In this document: positions 5,981-11,640 of the stretch, piece after piece
Position numbering within the stretch: position 1 is the first letter of the stretch
Layout: every line of letters starts with the position of its first letter
Assembly (NCBI GenBank): GCA_046597185.1
Contig: JBKJLF010000540.1
Location: 1-14,765 of the forward strand
Length of the DNA: 14,765 bases
Reading direction: 5' to 3'
Source: CAMBDR01 sp046597185
GTDB taxonomy: Bacteria; Pseudomonadota; Gammaproteobacteria; Burkholderiales; Burkholderiaceae_D
Notes under the pieces: model-generated
Databases searched by the model: none
Seen by the model: the letters and a program-made list of their open reading frames with translations, nothing else
What the model was told of the DNA's origin: nothing
Made by a program: the position numbers and the translations under genes

Positions 5981-6863
5981 CGAACACCTCGCCATAGCTA
6001 TCACCAAACAACATACGTGCCGCTTCTTCCGTCGAAGCGCGTTGTGCGTCAATCAAATTTTGTCCCAACCATTGCGGGCCAGACCATTGCGAGCCAGCAC
6101 GAACTGGCGTTATGGCACGTTCGTTACGCACCCAATTGCGCCAAGTGGCGGGCCAATCAGCCTTGCGGCCCTTCATGCCGGGTTGGGCAATCCAGTAATC
6201 GCGATAGCGTAACGCCACCTCTTTGGCCGTCAGTTCTGGTCGTGTGAGTTCGCAGAAATCCAAATCTACGTCGCTCGGTTCCCAGTCAGCAGGCAAGCGC
6301 GTAGCGCTTGTGCTCTCTGCTTTTGACCTGGCTTTTGGGGGGTGGGGGAGTGTTTGGGGGCAAGGGGGCGGTGGGGACTGGGGGGTTTGGGTCTCGGTTC
6401 TTGGTTTACTGTTATTGGTTAATGGTTCTTGGTTTACTAATAGCACTGGGTAGGCTTCGCTGGCGCTATGCGTTGGCATAGGAACTGATTCACCATCCAA
6501 ATCCATCACCGTTTGTATGCCACCAACCTTGGCCGCATTGGCGACATTGCCCCAGCGCTTATTCGCTGCATCGCTGGCCTTGGCGCTCTTGCTGCGGTAA
6601 TGCGCAATCGCTTCATCGCAATCCGCATGCCGCCAACCGTCATCGGCCAGGTTAAAGAATTCTTGCAAGATGATATGCACCGCTTCTTTTTCATCCACGC
6701 TACGCGCCCGCAGCAAGCGGCACAGTGCGGGTTCGTCGGTCATGATCGGCGCTTCGTAGGTAAAATATCGATCAATCAGGCGGCGATACACGCCTTCTTC
6801 CAGAATCGACAGATGGGCAGTCTTGCGCGCAAGGTCGCCAATGTGGTAGGAGTAGTAGTTCAT
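5967..6863 (-). CDS. DUF1376 (YdaU-type) phage replication protein, initiator candidate
   Basis: This is a 298-residue protein from M-N-Y-Y-S-Y at 6863, whose ATG overlaps the TGA of the upstream gene as ATGA. The N-terminus (N-Y-Y-S-Y-H-I-G-D-L, then L-E-E-G-V-Y-R-R-L-I-D-R-Y-F) is the hallmark of DUF1376, a winged-helix domain found in phage replication proteins. A low-complexity linker at about 125-195 is rich in Pro, Thr, Asn and Gln. A C-terminal domain with W-P-A-T-W-R-N-W-V-R-N-E follows, a pattern shared by many phage replication proteins. The linker DNA carries four 14-bp repeats and a series of G tracts. In lambda the replication origin lies inside the initiator gene O in the same kind of linker, so this gene probably encodes both the initiator and its origin. 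Confidence 0.8.
   Translation of the reverse strand: MNYYSYHIGDLARKTAHLSILEEGVYRRLIDRYFTYEAPIMTDEPALCRLLRARSVDEKEAVHIILQEFFNLADDGWRHADCDEAIAHYRSKSAKASDAANKRWGNVANAAKVGGIQTVMDLDGESVPMPTHSASEAYPVLLVNQEPLTNNSKPRTETQTPQSPPPPCPQTLPHPPKARSKAESTSATRLPADWEPSDVDLDFCELTRPELTAKEVALRYRDYWIAQPGMKGRKADWPATWRNWVRNERAITPVRAGSQWSGPQWLGQNLIDAQRASTEEAARMLFGDSYGEVFDAQE
6337..6391 (+). repeat. G-tract cluster, potential G-quadruplex and slippage site
   Basis: The plus strand has runs of G at 6337-6342 (6), 6344-6348 (5), 6356-6360 (5), 6364-6368 (5), 6373-6376 (4), 6380-6385 (6) and 6389-6391 (3), separated by 1-7 bases. They form the template strand for the Pro-rich linker of the DUF1376 protein. The spacing meets the usual pattern for an intramolecular G-quadruplex. 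Long G runs are also prone to length change, which would shift the reading frame. Confidence 0.6.
6387..6442. repeat. Four 14-bp iteron-like repeats, candidate replication origin
   Basis: Read on the plus strand the units are TTGGGTCTCGGTTC (6387-6400), TTGGTTTACTGTTA (6401-6414), TTGGTTAATGGTTC (6415-6428) and TTGGTTTACTAATA (6429-6442). All start with TTGG at exact 14-bp steps. Units 1 and 3 end in GGTTC, and units 2 and 4 share TTGGTTTACT. The period is not a multiple of three, so it cannot come from an amino-acid repeat. Its place inside a replication protein gene matches the lambda ori within O. Confidence 0.5.
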
Positions 6864-7348
6864 TCTGGCCAACTTTCGTTAGTGCGCGACAAATACGCAT
6901 CGCAAATCGCTTTCAATTCCCGCTGTAATCCATACATTGCTTCAAATCGCTTTCTATTCGGGTGAACTGCAATCAACGATGGATCGTTGCCGCAGCCTTG
7001 CTGCTGATGGCATCCTGCACACAGCGGCAATACCAGGCTGTGGCAGCCCGGTTTGGTACGACCGTCAATGTGGTGGATGGAGACATAATTGCTGGTGGCA
7101 CGCCCGGCCAAACGACAGGCGATGCAGCCAACTTCATTGGCCAGCCGATTCCAGTAGACTTTTTCCAGCGCACTGACAGCACGTTGCCGTGAATTCAGGC
7201 AAGGCCGCGTTACTTGCGGCTTGGTGGCTACGTCGGCCAATGATTGGTGCGGGTGTTTGGGTTTGGGCTTGCGCTTGAACGTGGGCTTGTGAGTGAACCC
7301 GGTGCGCTTCAAGGGTGTGGTGCCGGGGCTGATCGCACTGCGTTTCAT
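6860..7348 (-). CDS. Ref-like HNH nuclease (recombination enhancement family)
   Basis: This is a 162-residue protein with a basic, Lys/Pro-rich N-terminus (1-50) and a C-terminal HNH-type domain. Visible metal and catalytic residues are C-I-A-C (75-78), I-H-H-I-D-G (91-96), P-L-C-A-G-C-H (108-114) and an ending H-P-N-R-K-R-F-E-A-M-Y-G (129-140). This layout matches the P1 Ref family, RecA-dependent nucleases with a disordered basic N-terminus. I chose the ATG at 7348 with an AAGG site about 9 bases upstream. A TTG at 7390 would extend it by 14 residues. The stop overlaps the DUF1376 start. A well-placed ATG at 7394 with a strong ribosome site is in a different frame, which leaves the true 5' end uncertain. 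Confidence 0.78.
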   Translation of the reverse strand: MKRSAISPGTTPLKRTGFTHKPTFKRKPKPKHPHQSLADVATKPQVTRPCLNSRQRAVSALEKVYWNRLANEVGCIACRLAGRATSNYVSIHHIDGRTKPGCHSLVLPLCAGCHQQQGCGNDPSLIAVHPNRKRFEAMYGLQRELKAICDAYLSRTNESWPE

Positions 7349-7535
7349 GGTGGCCTTGTGTGATGGGGCGTTCGATAGGGCGAATTTCAAACATGCTGTT
7401 CCTTTATTTTTGAATGCAAGCCTCCCTAACCATCAACATGGCTATTTGATTGAGGCAAGCCGATTGGCCTACGGAAAATGAATTGCTGCGTGCCCTGCTA
7501 TCAACTTGGCAGACACGTGGGCGGGTGCGGAGATA
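7349..7535. promoter_or_regulatory. Untranslated stretch between cro and the Ref-like gene
   Basis: These 187 bp hold no convincing gene. On the minus strand they carry one exact TGGCTATTTGAT element (7439-7450) and the run AAAGGAACAGCATG, a strong ribosome site and ATG at 7394. That ATG opens a frame (M-F-E-I-R-P-I-E-R-P) different from the Ref-like gene and closed at 7134. The place corresponds to the lambda cro-to-cII interval. No CII-like gene is visible. Confidence 0.4.
7439..7450. repeat. TGGCTATTTGAT element, copy between cro and the Ref-like gene
   Basis: This exact 12-bp copy begins 300 bp before the copy at 7739. On the minus strand it is preceded by CTTGCCTCA, similar to the CTTGCATTTC that precedes the cro-operator copy. 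A separate CTTGCATTCA lies at 7411-7420. Confidence 0.4.
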
Positions 7536-7724
7536 TCAGGGCGGAATTCGACGTAGAAACAGGTCAGGCCGTTTTTCCTTGAGAAACAAGACTCGCGCCG
7601 ACGGAATCCTGTCGTTGGCCAGCCATTCGGAAACCGATGGCGGTTTAATCTCGCACAGTTCGGCCATTTTTGCCGTTCCACCGAATGCGCGAATCACTTC
7701 TTTGATGTCATAAGTAAGTTTCAT
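7536..7724 (-). CDS. Cro-like early repressor
   Basis: This 62-residue protein is almost entirely a helix-turn-helix domain: I-K-E-V-I-R-A-F-G-G-T-A-K-M-A-E-L-C-E-I-K then P-P-S-V-S-E-W-L as the recognition part, ending in R-I-P-S-A-R-V-L-F-L-K-E. This is the Cro/YdaS pattern in size and in text. It is transcribed divergently from the CI-type gene across a 99-bp gap and heads the leftward replication operon, as Cro does in lambdoid phages. The ATG at 7724 has no ribosome site, and a promoter-like pair ends only six bases upstream, so the message may be leaderless. Confidence 0.82.
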   Translation of the reverse strand: MKLTYDIKEVIRAFGGTAKMAELCEIKPPSVSEWLANDRIPSARVLFLKEKRPDLFLRRIPP

Positions 7725-7730
7725 TCAAGC

Positions 7731-7759
7731 ATGGTATGTGGCTATTTGATGAAATGCAA
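7731..7759 (-). promoter_or_regulatory. Candidate cro (early leftward) promoter
   Basis: On the minus strand TTGCAT (7754-7759) and TACCAT (7731-7736) are separated by 17 bases, with three and four matches to consensus. Transcription would start at about the cro ATG. The spacer contains the TGGCTATTTGAT element, where a repressor would block access. Confidence 0.35.
7739..7750. repeat. TGGCTATTTGAT element in the cI-cro control region
   Basis: This exact 12-bp copy starts 15 bp upstream of the cro ATG and lies in the spacer of the candidate cro promoter, the expected place for an operator. Two ATTCGA copies at 7765-7770 and 7785-7790, spaced 20 bp, lie beside it and are further operator candidates. 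Confidence 0.45.
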
Positions 7760-7786
7760 GTGAAATTCGATACAACGAAAATTGAT

Positions 7787-7817
7787 TCGACATACAAACC
7801 ATTATTTGTGTTAGGCT
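7787..7817 (+). promoter_or_regulatory. Candidate PRM-like promoter of the CI-type gene
   Basis: TCGACA at 7787-7792 matches five of six -35 bases, and TAGGCT at 7812-7817 matches three of six -10 bases at a long 19-bp spacing. The start point would fall on or next to the ATG at 7824, so the transcript would be leaderless or nearly so, like lambda cI from PRM. A weak promoter of this type often needs activation by the repressor. This call is tentative. Confidence 0.3.
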
Positions 7818-7823
7818 TACCTA

Positions 7824-8456
7824 ATGAATAGACCTTGGAATACACGAATCAAATATGCCCGCGAGCTACGTGGCCTGAGCAAATCCAATTTTGCCAGGCT
7901 GCTGAAGGTCGCGCCCTCCACCACTACCGAATGGGAAAGCGGCAACACCAAAAGCCTGACGGATGAAAATCTGGTGAATGTGTGCGCAACCCTGCGCATT
8001 CGCGGTCAATGGCTGGTCTATGGCATCTTGCCGATGGAAGCCACCATGATCCATGATGAATGGTCACTGGTGGACAACGGCGATACCGAAGCCGTACCGC
8101 TAACGCGCCTACCGATACTGAAAGCGGTGGAGCCAGTTGAAAAAGCCGGGCCTGTCATCCACGCTAAAATAGCGCATGCGTTTGCCTTGGCCAGCCCTGC
8201 GGCGCAAGACGCCATGGGCGACATTTGCAAGGCCTTGGTGTTTGCCAGAGAAGAGGATTTGCCCCGGTTGGCGAAAATGGTGACGGAAAAAGTACTGGAT
8301 CGCCCAAGCCAGCCATTTCAAGAATTGCGGCCAGATCAAATTGCCATGTTGGAATTATACGACGCGGCTACCCCGGTGAACCGTGGCTTCGCATTAAACG
8401 CACTGACAATGCCCGCCGAGAAATCAGAAACCAACCCTGAAGCCGATGCAATTTAA
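7824..8456 (+). CDS. CI-type phage repressor without a self-cleavage domain
   Basis: This is a 210-residue protein with an XRE-type helix-turn-helix at about 8-65 (R-I-K-Y-A-R-E-L-R-G-L-S-K-S-N-F-A-R-L-L, then P-S-T-T-T-E-W-E-S-G as the recognition turn). Its place opposite cro identifies it as the prophage repressor. The C-terminal 130 residues are helical and acidic and show no A/C-G cleavage site and no Ser-Lys S24 peptidase pattern as in lambda CI or LexA. It is therefore unlikely to self-cleave with RecA; induction may use an antirepressor or another signal. Only a weak TAGG lies upstream of the ATG. It converges with the membrane-protein gene, 33 bp away. Confidence 0.8.
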   Translation: MNRPWNTRIKYARELRGLSKSNFARLLKVAPSTTTEWESGNTKSLTDENLVNVCATLRIRGQWLVYGILPMEATMIHDEWSLVDNGDTEAVPLTRLPILKAVEPVEKAGPVIHAKIAHAFALASPAAQDAMGDICKALVFAREEDLPRLAKMVTEKVLDRPSQPFQELRPDQIAMLELYDAATPVNRGFALNALTMPAEKSETNPEADAI

Positions 8457-8489
8457 GGTGCCATGCCTGAATGTGATGCCCGAAGAAGC

Positions 8490-9602
8490 TTAATCTGGTT
8501 TTTCTGGCTCACTACTTGGGCGAACCAAATGCAGTGCAACAGGCGTGTGAATCGGATTCGATAGGGCGATGGATTTGGCCAACCGGATAAAGTCCGGCCG
8601 CACATCGCGCTTGATCTGCTCATATGCCGCCACCAGATTAGCGACATCGGGCGGCATCTTCTTACCTTCTATGGCAAGCAGCAATTCATCCACTTGCGAT
8701 TCTGCCTGATCAAGCGCATCCTCCGTTTCGGCTTGGAGATGATCGCGATATTGAGAGTAGCTGACCACCCTTGCTAACTTGGCTGCCAACTCGGTGACAT
8801 ACTTGATATGCCCTCGCATGGATTCCAATTTCTCTTGATCATCCGCCGCACTCTCTCGCAGCACTTGCTTGAGCCAGGCATTTTTCGCGCGCTCGTTGAT
8901 CAGCGCTTGTTCAATATCCCTGACCCGATTGCTCATGACTTCAAAAAAGTCGAAAACACCATTTTTCACCAAACAAAAAACCACCACAGGCACACCGAAC
9001 AGGCTCAGCTCAAGAAATCTCAAACCACTCTGGTACAAAGCATAGCCAATCGGAAAGCACAGCAAAATTGAAACATAGGCCAAACCTTTTTGAATGCGTG
9101 ATGGATTGGTCACCGCGCCGACCGTTTTAGCCTGGGCGAACAGGCCCAGCGCGCCAAAAACGGGCCACCCGACAAAATTTGCTCTGTCTTCGCTTCTGGC
9201 GCACCAATAGATACGCCAAATGAAGAGCATGAAAAACCCGCCGCTAATTGGCACTATCCACGGCATCACATGCAAATTAAGGTTGTCGAACTGCCTTAAG
9301 GCCAACAAACCACTCTGAAACAGCAGGTTATAGAGCGCAATTTCCCGAATGTCCTTGGAAAAATGGCTATGACCAAGACGAAAACCAACGGCCAGCATCA
9401 ATACAGAAAACAGGATTTCACTCAGAAAAGGCACATGGCCGCCTGCCATTTTCACTATGGCGGAAGATAAAACTGCACCGCCTACAATGGCCGCCCAGGT
9501 AGCCAGTTTGATGAACCTATCCGCATATTGTGCTGAATGATCGTCATGATCATCGTTATCGCTGTCGGCTTGGCTGTTTGTGTCGGTATCGGTCGTACTC
9601 AT
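8490..9602 (-). CDS. Polytopic membrane protein with helical cytoplasmic tail, accessory gene
   Basis: This 370-residue protein has no family I can name. It has a short, very acidic Thr/Asp/His-rich N-terminus (1-25) and about seven hydrophobic segments (near 33-50, 57-74, 87-101, 112-132, 143-157, 173-191, 196-213). A soluble tail from about 214 is strongly helical and Glu/Lys/Arg-rich, probably coiled-coil (I-E-Q-A-L-I-N-E-R-A-K, A-E-T-E-D-A-L-D-Q-A-E-S-Q-V-D-E-L). I start it at 9602, where the ATG overlaps the TGA of the upstream small ORF as ATGA; a GCGGGAA site lies upstream. It sits between repressor and recombination genes on the opposite strand, the usual place of lysogenic-conversion or superinfection-exclusion genes. 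Such a role is inferred from place and topology only. Confidence 0.75.
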   Translation of the reverse strand: MSTTDTDTNSQADSDNDDHDDHSAQYADRFIKLATWAAIVGGAVLSSAIVKMAGGHVPFLSEILFSVLMLAVGFRLGHSHFSKDIREIALYNLLFQSGLLALRQFDNLNLHVMPWIVPISGGFFMLFIWRIYWCARSEDRANFVGWPVFGALGLFAQAKTVGAVTNPSRIQKGLAYVSILLCFPIGYALYQSGLRFLELSLFGVPVVVFCLVKNGVFDFFEVMSNRVRDIEQALINERAKNAWLKQVLRESAADDQEKLESMRGHIKYVTELAAKLARVVSYSQYRDHLQAETEDALDQAESQVDELLLAIEGKKMPPDVANLVAAYEQIKRDVRPDFIRLAKSIALSNPIHTPVALHLVRPSSEPEKPD

Positions 9603-9832
9603 TTCCCGCGTGTCTCTATGAATAATAATTTTGCGCACCATTTTTGTGCTGGTTGCGCGGGTGAATCGGCGTCCGAAATTGTTCTTCTTGCGTTCGTCGC
9701 CTTGTTTAGCGGAAAAGGAAAAAAGTAGTAAATCGATATGTTTTTATCTGCTTCAAATTCAATTACCCGTTTTAAATTTCTTTCAGTTAAAGAAAGTTGC
9801 AAAAAAGCTCGATTTAATTCAGGAACACGCAT
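9599..9832 (-). CDS. Small unknown ORF coupled to the membrane-protein gene
   Basis: This is 77 codons from an ATG at 9832. The first half is AT-rich and reads as a charged helix (L-T-E-R-N-L-K-R-V-I-E-F-E-A-D-K); the second half is Ala/Arg-rich and unremarkable. There is no good ribosome site. The main support is that its TGA overlaps the ATG of the membrane-protein gene as ATGA, the same coupling used through the phage operons. It may instead be a leader, with no product of its own. Unrecognised. Confidence 0.35.
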   Translation of the reverse strand: MRVPELNRAFLQLSLTERNLKRVIEFEADKNISIYYFFPFPLNKATNARRTISDADSPAQPAQKWCAKLLFIETRGK

Positions 9833-9915
9833 ACTAACCGCTTTTTCTCATTAATTCAATAAAGAAAGAATTAAATTTAAGTCATTTGAAAAATTCCTCT
9901 TTTGGCGAATATTTC

Positions 9916-9944
9916 TTGACTTTAAATTTCTGCAAGCCTAATCT
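9916..9944 (+). promoter_or_regulatory. Candidate promoter of the recombination operon
   Basis: TTGACT at 9916-9921 matches five of six -35 bases. With 17 bp spacing the -10 position is TAATCT (9939-9944), only three of six. The surrounding AT-richness and the lack of any other promoter-like pair before the operon support it. The start would be near 9950, well upstream of the likely start codon at 10076. Confidence 0.4.
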
Positions 9945-10013
9945 TCGACTTGTCTAAATTTTGCTGTACCCGCTGCACCTGCGATAGTGTGAACAACCGG
10001 AAAGACGGCGCGT

Positions 10014-10034
10014 GCTTTTGCCTTGTGCAAAAGC
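10014..10034 (+). promoter_or_regulatory. Perfect 8-bp stem hairpin in the recombination-operon leader
   Basis: GCTTTTGC (10014-10021) and GCAAAAGC (10027-10034) are exact reverse complements around a five-base loop CTTGT. A ribosome site GGAAG at 10037-10041 follows within three bases. There is no T-run, so it is not a simple terminator. It could be a protein-binding hairpin or a translation control element. It was found by eye and not folded by software. Confidence 0.5.
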
Positions 10035-10047
10035 TTGGAAGCAAACC

Positions 10048-10086
10048 ATGCAACGCATCACACGAAAGCCTGAAAATGCCCCCTGA
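10048..10086 (+). CDS. Short upstream ORF, possible leader peptide
   Basis: ATG at 10048 has a GGAAG ribosome site six bases upstream, a better start context than that of the downstream gene. It encodes M-Q-R-I-T-R-K-P-E-N-A-P and stops with TGA at 10084-10086. This overlaps the ATG of the next gene (10076) by 11 bases in another frame. Such an overlap can couple translation of the two. The peptide itself shows nothing specific. Confidence 0.3.
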   Translation: MQRITRKPENAP

Positions 10087-10567
10087 ACCAAAGCGCCACT
10101 GGCGACAATTGGGCGACAGCCGATTTATCGGCGTCTGGACACTACCCAATGGCGAAGATTTAACCGTCACCATCGAATCCGTCCAAACCGAAATCATCAC
10201 ACTGGAAGAAAGCAAAGCCAAAGAACACCGTGTCATGCACTTGCTCGGCCACAAGCCCATGATTCTGAACGTGACCAACTCCAAATCAATCGACAGGCTA
10301 TACGGCCCCTATGTCGAAGACTGGGCAGGCAAACAAATTACCCTGTTTGGCAGCACCACCGAGTTGGAAGGCGAGCACGTAGACTGCCTGCGCGTGCGCC
10401 CCAGCATCCCCCGTCAAGCCAAACCAACCTTGAGCAACGCACGTCTGGCGAAAGCCCTGGTACAAGTCAAATCCGGCCAATACACACTGGCAGCCTTGCG
10501 TGCCAAGTTCGCCCTGACGGCAGATCAGGAAAGCGGCATCACCTTTCACACATCGAAGGCATCATGA
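10076..10567 (+). CDS. Phage recombination-operon accessory protein
   Basis: This is a 163-residue protein from ATG 10076. A frame open from a TTG at 9950 would add 42 residues with seven cysteines that look non-coding. The region H-W-R-Q-L-G-D-S-R-F-I-G-V-W-T-L-P-N-G-E to about residue 100 is a beta-rich domain, with P-Y-V-E-D-W-A-G-K-Q-I-T-L-F as a distinctive stretch. Proteins of this kind are found just upstream of YqaJ-type nucleases in phages of Proteobacteria, and I take it as part of the same recombination module, perhaps a DNA-binding partner. The exact biochemical role is unknown. Its stop overlaps the nuclease start as ATGA. Confidence 0.65.
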   Translation: MPPEPKRHWRQLGDSRFIGVWTLPNGEDLTVTIESVQTEIITLEESKAKEHRVMHLLGHKPMILNVTNSKSIDRLYGPYVEDWAGKQITLFGSTTELEGEHVDCLRVRPSIPRQAKPTLSNARLAKALVQVKSGQYTLAALRAKFALTADQESGITFHTSKAS

Positions 10568-11337
10568 TTAAAATTCACGCATCATCCCTTGGCTTGATCA
10601 TGACTGAGCCGAAATCGATTGAAGAACACCTGATTACGCCTGAGACCGCCAACATCATCAAGAAAAAAGTCAAGTCAGACGAAGAGCGCACCATGCTGCA
10701 AGCGCTGCTGGATCAATCCTTGTCGGCAGGCGCAAAAACCTTCCTTGAAAACATCGCCAAGGAATTCCTGTACGGCTACCATGCCATCATCAGCAGCAAG
10801 TACATGGAAAAAGGCTCGATTGTAGAAAACCAATCGATTGACCTGTACAACGCCGTTTTCTTCACCAACCTGAAAAAGAACACCGAGCGCCGCACCAATG
10901 AATGGCTCAGTGGCGAGTGCGATTTATTCACTGGCAGCAAAATCATTGATATCAAGTCATCGTGGACGCTGGCCACCTTCCCGGCCACGGCAGCCGCAGG
11001 TATGGAAAAGCAATATGAATGGCAAGGGCGGGCTTATATGATGCTGTGGGACGTGGATTTATTCGATATCGCCTACTGCATGGTAAGCACGCCGGATGAA
11101 TTGATCCGGTATGAACAGCAGGATATTCATTTTGTGGATCACCTGGAAGAATCCATGCGCGTCACGATTGTTTCCTACCAGCGTGATTTGACGCTGGAAG
11201 AGAAAATCAAAACCAAGGTGGATGCGGCAAGGGTCTATCTAACCAAGGTAATTGCTGACATCAAGGCCCAGCATGCTCATGGCGAAGATAGTGAAAGCTT
11301 CATCGAGCTACCCGCTACCGGGTGCGCGCTGGCGTAG
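10564..11337 (+). CDS. YqaJ/lambda-Exo-like PD-(D/E)XK nuclease
   Basis: This 257-residue protein belongs to the phage recombinase exonucleases that resect double-strand ends for single-strand annealing. Active-site residues are visible in order: K-G-S-I-V-E-N-Q with Glu89, S-G-E-C-D-L-F with Asp120, and I-I-D-I-K-S-S-W with Asp129 and Lys131. A conserved helix with Y-E-W-Q-G-R-A-Y-M follows, with Gln and Tyr as in lambda Exo relatives. Length fits the family. The likely native start is either the ATG at 10564 (ATGA overlap) or an internal one at 10600 (M-T-E-P-K-S). No annealing protein of the Beta or Erf type is visible beside it, so the partner may be the small upstream protein or a host protein. 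Confidence 0.82.
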   Translation: MIKIHASSLGLIMTEPKSIEEHLITPETANIIKKKVKSDEERTMLQALLDQSLSAGAKTFLENIAKEFLYGYHAIISSKYMEKGSIVENQSIDLYNAVFFTNLKKNTERRTNEWLSGECDLFTGSKIIDIKSSWTLATFPATAAAGMEKQYEWQGRAYMMLWDVDLFDIAYCMVSTPDELIRYEQQDIHFVDHLEESMRVTIVSYQRDLTLEEKIKTKVDAARVYLTKVIADIKAQHAHGEDSESFIELPATGCALA

Positions 11338-11403
11338 CCAAGGAAATCAAAAGATTCCCGAATGCCATAAGCTTTATCCGGACAACACAAGACGAAATCA
11401 AAC

Positions 11404-11640
11404 ATGAAACCACTATTTTATTCGTTAGAGCAATTATCCAGCGTCATTACGCTAAGTACGGCGACCATACAGAATTTGGTCAGAACCGGAGAGTTCCCCA
11501 GTCCGCGCACCCTGTCAGGGCGGCGGGTGGGGTTTCGTGCAGATGAGGTGGACGAGTGGGCCAACAGCAGGCCCCATTCAGAACTTTTACCGCCAACCAA
11601 TACGGGCAAAAGGAAGGATAAGGCCAGCGCTACGGATTAG
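11404..11640 (+). CDS. AlpA-family excisionase / recombination directionality factor
   Basis: This is a 78-residue protein with a MerR-like winged helix-turn-helix: Y-S-L-E-Q-L-S-S-V-I-T-L-S-T-A-T-I-Q-N-L-V-R as the two helices, G-E-F-P-S-P as the turn and R-R-V-G-F-R-A-D-E-V-D-E-W as the wing and final helix. This is the AlpA pattern, found in factors that turn P4-type integrases toward excision. It is convergent with the integrase gene and overlaps its 3' end by 11 bp. It lies 66 bp after the nuclease gene and probably shares that transcript, which would tie excision to early lytic transcription. No strong ribosome site is seen before the ATG. Confidence 0.8.
   Translation: MKPLFYSLEQLSSVITLSTATIQNLVRTGEFPSPRTLSGRRVGFRADEVDEWANSRPHSELLPPTNTGKRKDKASATD

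Larger units (their letters stand above)
9833..10075. promoter_or_regulatory. AT-rich divergent control region and leader of the recombination operon
   Basis: The left half (9838-9930) is markedly AT-rich and separates the leftward accessory genes from the rightward recombination genes. It contains the rightward TTGACT promoter candidate. The right half is a leader with a perfect hairpin at 10014-10034, a ribosome site at 10037-10041 and a 12-codon ORF. TTTAAATTTCT occurs at 9921-9931 and again at 9771-9781. Confidence 0.45.

Noticed and set aside
5687..6247. Plus-strand ORF of 186 codons
   Set aside because: Antisense to the replication genes; its composition is that of a shadow frame.
6962..7192. 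Plus-strand ORF with a lipoprotein-like start (hydrophobic run ending L-L-M-A-S-C)
   Set aside because: It is antisense to the HNH domain of the Ref-like gene, whose motifs are clear. There is no promoter or ribosome site, so the lipobox-like look is chance.
9950..10075. TTG-initiated N-terminal extension of the recombination accessory protein
   Set aside because: It encodes a Cys-rich stretch unlike the rest of the protein, overlaps the hairpin and lies at the expected transcription start. The beta domain begins soon after the ATG at 10076.
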